Part shown: in pieces, positions 45,001 through 52,774 of the stretch
How positions within the stretch are numbered: the first letter of the stretch is position 1
How the letters are laid out: each line of letters begins with the position of its first letter
Assembly: GCA_018676675.1 (NCBI GenBank)
Contig: JABHEG010000073.1
Coordinates: 1 to 64,000 of the forward strand
Direction: 5' to 3'
Length of the DNA stretch: 64,000 nucleotides
Source: Lentisphaerota bacterium
GTDB lineage: Bacteria; Verrucomicrobiota; Lentisphaeria; Oligosphaerales; JABHEG01
Made by a program: the position numbers and the translations under genes
The notes under the pieces: generated by a model
Database searches by the model: none
Seen by the model: the letters and a program-made list of their open reading frames with translations, nothing else
What the model was told of the DNA's origin: nothing

Positions 45001-46509
45001 TTACTCGGCCGGCCGGCCGGCTTCCGGATGCTGCTTGAGTTTGAGGCCGTTGACGAACATGATGGCGGCCTGCTGAGTTGCCGCGATAGTTTTCCGAACA
45101 CGGCGAGACAAATAGGCATGCACCAATAGCGTCGGGATCGCGATGATGAGCCCGAATTCAGTGGTAATGAGGGCCTCTGAGATGCCGGCCGAGAGGAGCT
45201 TGGCATCTCCCGTGCCAAACACGGTGATCAGGTGGAACGTGTGGATCATGCCGGTGACCGTCCCGAGAAGCCCGAGAAGCGGGGCAGCACTGGCGCAGAC
45301 TGCCAGCGGGGCAAGAAAACGCTCAAGAGCCGGCAGTTGGTACAGGACGCGTTCGTACATGATCTCTTCGATGTGCTCTTTGGGGGCATCACAGTGCGTG
45401 ATCCCCTCGTGGATCACCGGGCCGAGAGGAGGGCGTAGTCGGTCGGCATCGGCCAGTGCCTCTTGCACGTGCCCTGCCTGGAGAGCAGCGACGATGGCGC
45501 TGATCCGCGCTTCCGTCCCCCGGTAGCTCACCCGGGACAGGGATAGCAGCTTGTAGAGCGCGATGAAGGCACAAGTCGCGGCGAGCGCAAGCAAAGGGAT
45601 CATGACGATTCCGCCCTTCCGCATGTGCTCAAGAAGCGAGTCCTTCGTCTGCCGGAGCTTGATAGCAGACCCGAGGGTTACATCCAGGGGAACAGCCCCA
45701 CGCCCCGTCTGGCAGAGAGCGTGGATCTGCGGGAAGGCTTCGGGTGCTGCGAAATCCGTAAAGAGACCGGGGCTGGCGCTGTTCAGGCGCTGAACGACGA
45801 GTCCCGAGACGCTGGCATCGGCAGCCGCGAAGTAGCTGATCGGGCCTATTTCGGCAAACGTCCCGTCGACAACGACACCATCCGGATCAACCACGGTTCC
45901 GCCAAATGAGGTCCCCCCGAGCTGGTCCGAAAGCTGCTCCTCAATCAGTTTCAGGAGGGTGGGAGAAGCCTCCAGGCGGTCAGTCGGTGTTGAACCGTCC
46001 AAGGCACTGTCGATGGCGACAAGAGCAGCATCACGCCGCTGTCGCTCAGGCGTGCTGATCCGCGTCTCAAAGGCGCGCCTGGACTCCGCGACCACTGAGT
46101 CTGCGAAGGCGATCACGCTCTCGAGGTGAGCGATATCAGCCTGGATTTCGCCCATCTGCCTCTCTGCTTCTCCGGCCTTCCCAGCCTGTGTCTCGAACGT
46201 CTTCTCCAGGGAAACCACATCCCGGCGACATGCCCCCAAGTCGCGGGCCATGGCCACGCGCTTTGCCCGGGTCGCCTCCTGGAATGCTGCCAACTCCTTA
46301 CGGACAGCAGCAAGGTCAGCATTCAAACGCTCCCGCGCAGACTCTACTCGCGCAGACGGCTTACCGTTGGAAGCTGTCTCCGTCTGAGCGAGAACCGCTG
46401 GGAAGATGGCAGACAAGACAAGCGCCGCCATTGCGACCTTCGCCAATGGCCCGCGCATGGCAGGTGAGAACATTCGTCGCGTGGTCCGGTCGTGAGCGAA
46501 CCCGTTCAT
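45001..46509 (-). CDS. TtpC-like large MotA/TolQ/ExbB protein with coiled-coil N-terminus
   Basis: This 502-residue protein has a signal or anchor segment (AMAALVLSAIFPAVLAQ), then a periplasmic coiled-coil of about residues 45-150 rich in Ala, Glu, Arg and Lys, and a beta-rich periplasmic part. Three membrane segments follow: VMIPLLALAATCAFIALYKL near 305, then CASAAPLLGLLGTVTGMIHTF and TTEFGLIIAIPTLLVHAYL, carrying the TolQ signature. This architecture is that of TtpC, the fourth core subunit of the Vibrio TonB2 system. It overlaps the DUF3450 gene by ATGA. The role in energising a subset of outer-membrane receptors is inferred from the Vibrio case. Confidence 0.88.
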   Translation of the reverse strand: MNGFAHDRTTRRMFSPAMRGPLAKVAMAALVLSAIFPAVLAQTETASNGKPSARVESARERLNADLAAVRKELAAFQEATRAKRVAMARDLGACRRDVVSLEKTFETQAGKAGEAERQMGEIQADIAHLESVIAFADSVVAESRRAFETRISTPERQRRDAALVAIDSALDGSTPTDRLEASPTLLKLIEEQLSDQLGGTSFGGTVVDPDGVVVDGTFAEIGPISYFAAADASVSGLVVQRLNSASPGLFTDFAAPEAFPQIHALCQTGRGAVPLDVTLGSAIKLRQTKDSLLEHMRKGGIVMIPLLALAATCAFIALYKLLSLSRVSYRGTEARISAIVAALQAGHVQEALADADRLRPPLGPVIHEGITHCDAPKEHIEEIMYERVLYQLPALERFLAPLAVCASAAPLLGLLGTVTGMIHTFHLITVFGTGDAKLLSAGISEALITTEFGLIIAIPTLLVHAYLSRRVRKTIAATQQAAIMFVNGLKLKQHPEAGRPAE

Positions 46510-47294
46510 GGCGTCTCCCCGTTCAACCGAATGGGGACACTGACGAAGGCGGCAGGGCTCTCCTTACGGTAACAGGCAAAAAGCTGTCGAACGGCGGGGG
46601 CCACTCCATTCTGCCACTCCCACGACCAGCCCTCCCTGCCCGAACGGCCTACGGCTGCCTGGGAGTCGTCCGCCGACACCGCATAGGCTGCCCCCAGGCC
46701 GATGAACATGACGTCCATCTCAATCTGCCGACCATCCGGCGCGGCCAGGACCATTCGCCCGACATGAACACTGCGCGTGAGCTGCTGCAGTTGAGCGTAA
46801 ATCCCGAACACCAGCTGCAGGCGCTCGGCTAGAGCTGCGGGAGCCGCCGAAGCCCCATCCGGCAAGGGCAGCTTACGGAAGGAGTCTTGGAGGGGCCCCA
46901 CGAGGAGGGGGGGAAGTCTTTCGCTCCACGCCCGGAGGTCTTTCTCAGCGGCCTCTACCACACCAGACAAAGAGGCTACTGTCTTACTCAAGGCCCGGCG
47001 GCGCCCCTGCAAGCCGGCAAACCCCTTTCCTGAGCCTTTGGCCAGTTCATCCTGCCTGGCGAGCCGCTTCTTGAGCACATCCCTTCGCTTCTCGAGAAGA
47101 CGCATCTCATCAGTGAGGAGAGCTTGGTGTTCCTGCCACTCGGTTTGGCTGCGAGCAAGCTCCTGCTTCAACGCGATCCACTGACGCACCATGGTCTGGA
47201 TCTCTTCGACATCAGAGCCTTCGCCACGAGCCCAGATGAACGAGATGCAGATGCCGATGAGGAAGCACCTGGCTATCCCCTTCGCAACCCGCAT
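46506..47294 (-). CDS. DUF3450-like periplasmic coiled-coil protein of the TonB operon
   Basis: This 262-residue protein starts with a signal peptide (IARCFLIGICISFIWA). Residues about 30-130 are a long coiled-coil (VRQWIALKQELARSQTEW, then LLEKRRDVLKKRLARQDE), and a C-terminal globular part ends in SVPIRLNG. The layout matches DUF3450, a periplasmic protein encoded ahead of ttpC in gammaproteobacterial TonB2 operons. It has no assigned biochemical role and probably bridges the motor and the envelope. ATG 47294 has AGGAA 8 bases upstream; readings from 47447, 47318 or 47315 would lack the signal peptide at the N-terminus. It is the first gene of the operon. Confidence 0.8.
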   Translation of the reverse strand: MRVAKGIARCFLIGICISFIWARGEGSDVEEIQTMVRQWIALKQELARSQTEWQEHQALLTDEMRLLEKRRDVLKKRLARQDELAKGSGKGFAGLQGRRRALSKTVASLSGVVEAAEKDLRAWSERLPPLLVGPLQDSFRKLPLPDGASAAPAALAERLQLVFGIYAQLQQLTRSVHVGRMVLAAPDGRQIEMDVMFIGLGAAYAVSADDSQAAVGRSGREGWSWEWQNGVAPAVRQLFACYRKESPAAFVSVPIRLNGETP

Positions 47295-47575
47295 GTTGTG
47301 TGTTCCTGTATACATCATCAGCTTTGCGGAAGAGCGCCCCTGCCGGTGAAGGGGATGAAGCGATCCGCCCCTTCGGTGAATCTCAATCGGATGAGACTTG
47401 AGAAACACAGGCCTTGCCTGCATCCCAATTCGTTCTGTGTCGTGCAAGCTGTTACTTTAGTGCTGAGTTGGTCCGCGGACCAATGGCACGCGTGAGAGCC
47501 CGGGAAGTCAATCCCGAATGGCCCAACTGCCGAATCAACGAATCGACGAACTACCGACCGAAGGGAGAACGCACC

Positions 47576-48880
47576 GTGGCTCTTCGAGCTGGCAGCGCGA
47601 GTACCGACATCACCCCTGCATTGGGGTGTCATCTCTGCGGCTACTTCACCGATCGGGTTGCCGATCACATCCACGACCCGTTGAGTGCCAAAGCTCTTGT
47701 ACTCGGCAACGACGAGAAGACGATCGGGATTGTCGTCTGCGATGTCATTGATGTCCCGACCGAGGTCGTGACCGGGGCAAAGGAACGGATCCAGGCCCAG
47801 ACAGGTGTGCCACCCGAATGCATCATGATTTCGGCTACCCACACGCATACGGGACCGAGTATCGTGGGAGGATTGGGAACACCAAAAGACGACGCCTACG
47901 GGGCTGCCATCATCCCGAAAATAGCAGATGCCTTCACGCTGGCCTACAACGCCCTCCAACCTGCCGAACTCGCCGTGACCTCCGGGCTGTGTGCTGAAGA
48001 GGTGCACAATCGCCGCTGGCATATGCGCGACGGGAGCGTTCGCATGAATCCCGGGCATGACAATCCGGATCGGGCGCGCCCTGCCGGCCCAAGCGATCCT
48101 GAACTGGGGCTCGTCGTGGTGCGGACACCGCAACGCCAGCCGATTGCCGTGTTGGCCAACCTGCCGCTGCACTATGTGGGGTCCCCGAAAGGCACATGGG
48201 TGTCAGCCGATTACTTCGCAGAATTCGGACGAGCCCTCCAGCGCTGCGCCGGCTCGGAGTTTGTGGCCATCATGTCCAACGGGTGCCAGGGCAACATCAA
48301 CAATCTCGATTTCACCCGGGCTCCCCGTGAGCACCCGGATCCCTACTTCCAGATCCGGCGTGTGGCCAATGTGGTGGCTGCAGAAGCATGGAAGCAGTGG
48401 AGCCTCCTTCGGGAAGACGACTTCACGGCGAATGCGGTTCTGGATTCTCGGCTCGAGCACGTCCCATTCAGAGCCCGCACAGCTACAGCCGACGAACTGG
48501 CGGATGCGCGCCGTCTGCTCGCAGGCGATGAGAATCCAACGGATCAGGAGTGGGTGTATGCACGCGAAGTCGTCTTGCTGAGCGAGGGTCCGTCGGACTG
48601 GGAGGTGGTTCTGCAGGCTCTGCGCATTGGTGATGCCGGTATCGCCTCACTCCCCGGTGAGGTCTTCTGCGAAATAGGCCTGGATATCAAGGCCGGTTCC
48701 CCATTTGAGCGTACCTTTGTAGTTGGTATTGCCAACGGTTCCGTCGGCTACATTGCCACTGACGAGGCCCTCGCCCAAGGCAGCTACGAAACGCGCCTCT
48801 GCCGCCACGTCCGAGCCCCGGCAGGCACCGCCGGCCTGTGGACCAACGCCGCCGTCAGCCTGCTGAAAGAGATGGCCTGA
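47576..48880 (+). CDS. Neutral/alkaline ceramidase-fold protein, divergent subfamily
   Basis: This 434-residue protein matches the N-terminal catalytic region of neutral ceramidases: LRAGSASTDITPALG at the start, then ISATHTHTGP, which supplies zinc ligands, and LPLHYVG. The segment that in true ceramidases is NxGDVSPN, with the catalytic serine, reads SNGCQGNINN here, so Asp and Ser are replaced by Asn. There is also no C-terminal immunoglobulin-like domain and no signal peptide. It therefore probably hydrolyses or binds something other than ceramide. GTG 47576 is chosen because AAGGGAG is 8 bases upstream and homology starts there; the frame is open back to 47414. Confidence 0.8.
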   Translation: MALRAGSASTDITPALGCHLCGYFTDRVADHIHDPLSAKALVLGNDEKTIGIVVCDVIDVPTEVVTGAKERIQAQTGVPPECIMISATHTHTGPSIVGGLGTPKDDAYGAAIIPKIADAFTLAYNALQPAELAVTSGLCAEEVHNRRWHMRDGSVRMNPGHDNPDRARPAGPSDPELGLVVVRTPQRQPIAVLANLPLHYVGSPKGTWVSADYFAEFGRALQRCAGSEFVAIMSNGCQGNINNLDFTRAPREHPDPYFQIRRVANVVAAEAWKQWSLLREDDFTANAVLDSRLEHVPFRARTATADELADARRLLAGDENPTDQEWVYAREVVLLSEGPSDWEVVLQALRIGDAGIASLPGEVFCEIGLDIKAGSPFERTFVVGIANGSVGYIATDEALAQGSYETRLCRHVRAPAGTAGLWTNAAVSLLKEMA

Positions 48881-48943
48881 AGGCATGGCGGAATGCTGGG
48901 AAGGGGAGGGGCTCTTCAGGGCCGCAACTTCTTCCCGGAGGGG

Positions 48944-49135
48944 ACCGCTTACGCTGTGCGCGGCTCGGTTCCGGCAGAGCCCTGACCAACGGGAGGAGAC
49001 CGCTTACGCTGTGCGCGGCTCGGTTCCGGCAGAGCCCTGACCAACGGGAGGGGACCGCTTACGCTGTGCGCGGCTCGGTTCCGGCAGAGCCCTGACCAAC
49101 GGGAGGGGACCGCTTACGCTGTGCGCGGCTCGGTT
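48944..49135 (+). repeat. Tandem repeat, three and a half copies with 55-base period
   Basis: Units start at 48944, 48999, 49054 and 49109, the last ending near 49135. Each holds accgcttacgctgtgcgcgg, ctcggttccggcagag and ccctgaccaacgggagg. Copies are nearly identical, so amplification is recent or actively homogenised. The unit is the 6-bases-shorter relative of that at 31941-32119. It lies between the ceramidase-fold gene and the convergent metallo-hydrolase gene. No coding content is supported. Confidence 0.92.
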
Positions 49136-49168
49136 AAGAACGCAGCTGCGGGAAGAAGAGCTGAACCC

Positions 49169-49969
49169 TTACAGATCCCCGGCAGTGACGGCAGCGATCA
49201 CCTTCTCGAGGGTATCTTGGTGCTTCCATTGGCGGAAGCGCCACCACTCGCTCATATCATCCGGTGGCGGAAGCTCTGCGAGGATCGCAGCCGGGGCAAG
49301 CCCGTTCGTGCACAGACGCCGTACACTCCCGATGAGTTCGTCGAAGTAGACCACCCAACGTCGAAGCTCGGCGCTCGAACAGACTGGACCGTGACCAGGG
49401 ACAACGCAGTCTGCCTCGAAGGCGATGAGCCGCTCGTAGGACGCCTTCAGGCACTCCGCCTTCGCCCTATTCAGGCCCTTCTCCCACGGAATCAGGCCCC
49501 ATCCGAAAATGTCCCCGGTGAACAGGACTCTGTCCTCGGGACACCAGACAACGCAGTCTTCCGACGTGTGGCAATCAGGCATCGGCAGGAAGAGGGCACG
49601 CCGGTCCTGGCCTTCGAACCAGAGCCCCTCAGCGGGGACGGCCGTGGTGCGGGCGTTGACGATCGTGGCCCCGAACCGCTCCTCAAAGACAGGATTCAGT
49701 ACGATGTGGTCGTAGTGTGTGTGCGTGTTGAGCACCGTTCTGACGGGTTTGGCCTGCGTGGTCTCGTGAATGGCCGCCAAAACACTCGCCTCGTTCTCGG
49801 CTTGCTCGAGCGCATCGACGATGAGAACATGGTCGCCCATGTCGACCCAACCCATGTTGTCGATTTCCTGGCGCACCGTCACGGCCGGGGTGGGGTGCAG
49901 CAGCTTCGGAGCATCGGGATTCTCAGGCAGCGAAAATGGTGACATGGGGTCGCTCAGGGGTAGCTTCAT
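49169..49969 (-). CDS. Metallo-beta-lactamase-fold hydrolase
   Basis: This 266-residue protein has the binuclear zinc motif HTHYDH at residues 83-88, then a DCHTSED His region near residue 131, FTGDIFG with the bridging Asp, and VVPGHGP with the last His. These are the family signatures, so it should be an active hydrolase. The substrate is open: glyoxalase II-, flavoprotein- and lactonase-like enzymes share them. No signal peptide is visible. Its start overlaps the ispF stop (ATGA), so it is the last gene of the BamD-LptE-IspF operon; no functional link to isoprenoids is evident. Confidence 0.9.
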   Translation of the reverse strand: MKLPLSDPMSPFSLPENPDAPKLLHPTPAVTVRQEIDNMGWVDMGDHVLIVDALEQAENEASVLAAIHETTQAKPVRTVLNTHTHYDHIVLNPVFEERFGATIVNARTTAVPAEGLWFEGQDRRALFLPMPDCHTSEDCVVWCPEDRVLFTGDIFGWGLIPWEKGLNRAKAECLKASYERLIAFEADCVVPGHGPVCSSAELRRWVVYFDELIGSVRRLCTNGLAPAAILAELPPPDDMSEWWRFRQWKHQDTLEKVIAAVTAGDL

Positions 49970-50481
49970 CCATCCTCGCTCAACGAGCTTTGGCGGACGA
50001 GTGGCGGTTCACGGTTCAACAAGACGACGGCATGGGCGGCAATTGCTTCGCTCTGTCCGATCTCGCCGATTCCTTCCATGGTCGTCGCTTTGACCGAAAC
50101 ACGGTCGGCGGGAATGCTCAGGATCCGGGCGATGGACTCCCGCATGGTTGGGATGTGAGGCGCGAGCTTCGGACGTTCAGCCAGAATAGTAGCGTCAAGA
50201 TTGGCGACGTCCCAGCCCTGCAAGCGTGGATCACGCATGACAGCCCTGAGCAGGGCAGCGCTGTCGGCCCCACGGAAGCGTTCATCGGTATCAGGGAACC
50301 ACTGACCAATGTCGCCCAGAGCCAACGCTCCGAGGATGCCGTCAATTGCAGCGTGCAGGAGGACATCGGCGTCGGAATGGCCCAGCAGCCCCGTATCCCA
50401 GGGAATGATGACACCGCCAAGTACGAGCACTCGCTCCGGAGCAAGCCGGTGGATGTCGAAGCCATGGCCTATTCGAATCAT
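49966..50481 (-). CDS. ispF: 2-C-methyl-D-erythritol 2,4-cyclodiphosphate synthase
   Basis: This 171-residue cytosolic enzyme of the MEP isoprenoid pathway cyclises CDP-methylerythritol phosphate. Metal ligands are intact: D9 and H11 in GFDIHRL and H43 in GHSDADVLLHA. The conserved KATTMEGIG and the GRGE-like segment (EIGQSEAIAAHAV) are also present. The length is typical of the trimeric enzyme. ATG 50481 has GAGGAT about 5 bases upstream, so it is preferred over 50487. It lies 22 bases after the LptE-like stop and overlaps the metallo-hydrolase gene downstream. No ispD is in the window. Confidence 0.96.
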   Translation of the reverse strand: MIRIGHGFDIHRLAPERVLVLGGVIIPWDTGLLGHSDADVLLHAAIDGILGALALGDIGQWFPDTDERFRGADSAALLRAVMRDPRLQGWDVANLDATILAERPKLAPHIPTMRESIARILSIPADRVSVKATTMEGIGEIGQSEAIAAHAVVLLNREPPLVRQSSLSEDG

Positions 50482-50503
50482 GGCCATCCTCAGCCATTCG
50501 CTG

Positions 50504-51112
50504 TTACCAGGCTTCGGTCACTGAAGCAGTCATGCGGATAGCGGCGTCATTGGCCGCCATCTGCAGGCCTTCCTGGCGGGACACGTTGAGGTCGGGAAAA
50601 CGCGACAGATCAGCATAGCCCGTAGTCCGGCGTGCCGTGAGCACTGGATCCTCGCTACCGGGACGAGTCAACTGGAATTCAACGGTCACGCGTGCGCGCC
50701 AAATAGCAGGTTGATAGGCGTCCGAATCTCTGTCCCGGTTCGCCTTCGCTCTGATCTTGGACGACGCCAGCTGGTTGATCTGGTAAGAAACGATCTTCCC
50801 TTGCAGGATGGCATCCGCGCTGTTGCCCACGACGAGCTTGACCGACCCGTCCACCATGAGGTGTTCGGCAGCTTTCGCTTGAATGAGTGGCCCAAGACGC
50901 GGCTCATCGGTGTCATTGGCGAAACGACCAACTGCAATCGAGTTGATCTGGGGATGCATCAGGCTCCCCATCTGGTAACACCGGCATCCAACACTGCCGA
51001 CAAGCAGGGCCACCGCAAGCAGGGCCACGCCTGAGCGGCTCGTCCTAGACAGGTTGCAGGCAACCGACGGGCGCGTGGCGGGATCGAGAAACTCGCCTTT
51101 GCGAATGGTCAT
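50504..51112 (-). CDS. LptE-like lipopolysaccharide-assembly lipoprotein
   Basis: This 202-residue protein has a hydrophobic signal (VALLAVALLVGSVGC) with a lipobox-like ending and a candidate lipidated Cys at residue 43. The mature part follows the LptE pattern: INSIAVGRFANDTDEPRLGPLIQ, then ADAILQGKIVSYQI and VTVEFQL. LptE is the outer-membrane plug of the LptD translocon, so this points to LPS. The lipobox has Ser at -3 rather than Leu, which lowers confidence in processing. The ATG overlaps the stop of the BamD-like gene by 4 bases. No lptD is present in the window. Confidence 0.72.
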   Translation of the reverse strand: MTIRKGEFLDPATRPSVACNLSRTSRSGVALLAVALLVGSVGCRCYQMGSLMHPQINSIAVGRFANDTDEPRLGPLIQAKAAEHLMVDGSVKLVVGNSADAILQGKIVSYQINQLASSKIRAKANRDRDSDAYQPAIWRARVTVEFQLTRPGSEDPVLTARRTTGYADLSRFPDLNVSRQEGLQMAANDAAIRMTASVTEAW

Positions 51113-52239
51113 TTGGCGTCATCTCCCGTTACAGGCTGGTTCAGGTCGCTGAGAGGCACAAGCCACTTCTTTGGGTTCTGGCTCTCGCCTAGAGGCTTAT
51201 AGGTTTTCGGTGCCGACCGCCGCTCCGGCGTCATGTCCTCGGGCCGAGGAAGAACTGTCCTCGAACGGGGCGCCTTCGGTCCTGAAGCCTTCGGCCGAGC
51301 AACGAGCGGGGCCGGGGCTTCCTCCTCAGACTGATCCACCTGTTCAAGGAGCAGCCGGGCCAGGACGGCGTATGTGGTATCCGGGTACTCGTGCAGCACG
51401 TCATGGAGGTACTTGCGAGATGCAGGTGCTCTGCGGTGGGCGTCGCGCTGGTAGAACTCGCCAAGCTCGTAGAGCGACCGGGCCTGTCTTTCAGAGATAA
51501 TCGCCAACAGGAGGTCTGCCTCGCCCCGCCGTTCATGCTTCGGGTTGTGGCGAATGAAGGCTTCCAGCTGACTCCGGGCCTGCCGGGCAAGGGTGCCATC
51601 GCCGTCACCACGGCCGGAGACTTCCAGCAGGAGACGTCCCAGTGCCAGTCGTGCGTCGGCGACCTCTTTGGCCCGGGGGAATGCTTTGAGGAGCTGCCGG
51701 TAGGTGAACACGGCATCGTCGGGGGTCCCCATCGCGGTTTGAAGCTCAGCCAGCCGCAACGTGTCACCGGCCGCCCGCTGCCCAGTCGGGGCCCGCTCTA
51801 GGATCCCTTCATAGATATCCGCGGCCAAGGCTCTGTTCCGTACGGCCAGGAACGTTCCTTCGCCACGGGCAAACCGTTCCGCCAGATCCCGGAGCCGCTG
51901 AAGGATGTCGGCGAAGGGAGCATGGAGCGGGTGCTTCTCGAGCAACTCTTCGTACACTTCGTAGGCGTCATGAAGTTCTCCGGCCCGGAAGAGGCATTCG
52001 GCCTGCCTGAACGTGAACTGGGCGGCATCGCCCCTGCTCTCGACCTCACTTGCCAATACGCCGAATCTCTTAGCTGCCGCCTTGAACCGTCCGAGGCGTT
52101 CAAGGCTTTCGGCACGTTCAAGCTGAGCTGCCGGCGTCCGCGGGCGGGCTGTCGCCTCAACAGCCACCAGTCCGGTTACCAAGCCCCAGAGCACGACGGC
52201 CTGAGCTGCACGTCTGATTGGCACTCGCTTCGTCATCAT
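51109..52239 (-). CDS. BamD-like TPR outer-membrane assembly protein
   Basis: This 376-residue exported protein has a signal peptide (VVLWGLVTGLVAVEATA) and about five TPR-like helix pairs, e.g. RAESLERLGRFKAAAKRF and AECLFRAGELHDAYEVYEELL, then YRQLLKAFPRAKEVADARLALG. The latter resembles BamD/YfiO, which assembles outer-membrane proteins. A Pro-rich basic tail (VARPKASGPKAPRSR) follows the repeats. No lipobox Cys is seen, so it is not a classical lipoprotein. ATG 52239 follows an A/G-rich stretch (GGGAATGGGG). It heads an operon with the LptE-like, ispF and metallo-hydrolase genes. Confidence 0.7.
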   Translation of the reverse strand: MMTKRVPIRRAAQAVVLWGLVTGLVAVEATARPRTPAAQLERAESLERLGRFKAAAKRFGVLASEVESRGDAAQFTFRQAECLFRAGELHDAYEVYEELLEKHPLHAPFADILQRLRDLAERFARGEGTFLAVRNRALAADIYEGILERAPTGQRAAGDTLRLAELQTAMGTPDDAVFTYRQLLKAFPRAKEVADARLALGRLLLEVSGRGDGDGTLARQARSQLEAFIRHNPKHERRGEADLLLAIISERQARSLYELGEFYQRDAHRRAPASRKYLHDVLHEYPDTTYAVLARLLLEQVDQSEEEAPAPLVARPKASGPKAPRSRTVLPRPEDMTPERRSAPKTYKPLGESQNPKKWLVPLSDLNQPVTGDDAK

Positions 52240-52580
52240 TGCCCCATTCCCTATTTGGTTGCACGGGCACACGGCCCTGTCACCCGTCTGGTCATCGGAA
52301 TTCCGCTCCCGTCCCTTGCCGGCCCGGCTCGGCCGAAGAAAGCAAAAGGACAGAGTGCCTTAAGTTACCCGCTTGTCGGTGGCTCTGCCAGCGGGTTTTC
52401 GCCCAGTGAGAGCACCAAGCGATCAAGTCAGGGATGTAAGATGGGGAGAGCTCCTCTTGATAAGGCTGGTTGACAGGGCTTCCCGGAGGCCCAAACCGGG
52501 CCGAATCCCAGGCCTTCCAACGCCTCATCTGGGCAGGGGAACTGTGCCCCCGAAAATCCTGCCCCCCAGTTGTAAACGAT
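52240..52580. other. Intergenic stretch with no gene seen
   Basis: This is the non-coding gap of about 340 bases between divergent operons (BamD-like on the minus strand, nusA on the plus strand). Frames are short and lack ribosome binding sites. I see no RNA gene, and no promoter of high quality for the minus-strand operon. Confidence 0.5.
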
Positions 52581-52608
52581 TTGCTCAGAACTATAGTGAG
52601 TGTACTAT
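52581..52608 (+). promoter_or_regulatory. Promoter of the nusA operon
   Basis: TTGCTC (52581-52586), a 16-base spacer and TACTAT (52603-52608) form a sigma70-like promoter about 165 bases upstream of the nusA ATG. The A/T-rich context contrasts with the GC-rich surroundings. Transcription would start near 52615, giving a leader with two terminator-like hairpins. Confidence 0.55.
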
Positions 52609-52630
52609 TTTAGTCATGCCGATTATCTGA

Positions 52631-52652
52631 AGTGGGCACGGCCCGCTTTTTT
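52631..52652 (+). terminator. Leader terminator/attenuator 1 ahead of nusA
   Basis: AGTGGGC (52631-52637) pairs with GCCCGCT (52641-52647), with one G-T wobble and a 3-base loop, followed by TTTTTT. It lies just downstream of the predicted start of transcription, so it can act as an attenuator. Confidence 0.7.
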
Positions 52653-52665
52653 CGTTTAGGGGCTA

Positions 52666-52709
52666 GACGCCGTTGGCGGCACCGCGTTGGTGGTGCTTCC
52701 CGGCGTTTT
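52666..52709 (+). terminator. Leader terminator/attenuator 2 ahead of nusA
   Basis: The outer arms ACGCCG (52667-52672) and CGGCGT (52701-52706), with an inner GCACC/GGTGGTGC hairpin, are followed by TTTT. It is weaker than the first hairpin because the U-run is short. Together they form two tandem hairpins in the leader. Confidence 0.45.
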
Positions 52710-52774
52710 CTGCTGCCTTGTGACCGATCCGAGCGGGCATTTTTGCCTGGCATGTAGTTGGGAACGCACGGTCC

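Noticed and set aside
48944-49135. CRISPR array
   Set aside because: Units are contiguous identical copies with no variable spacers, and no cas genes are nearby.
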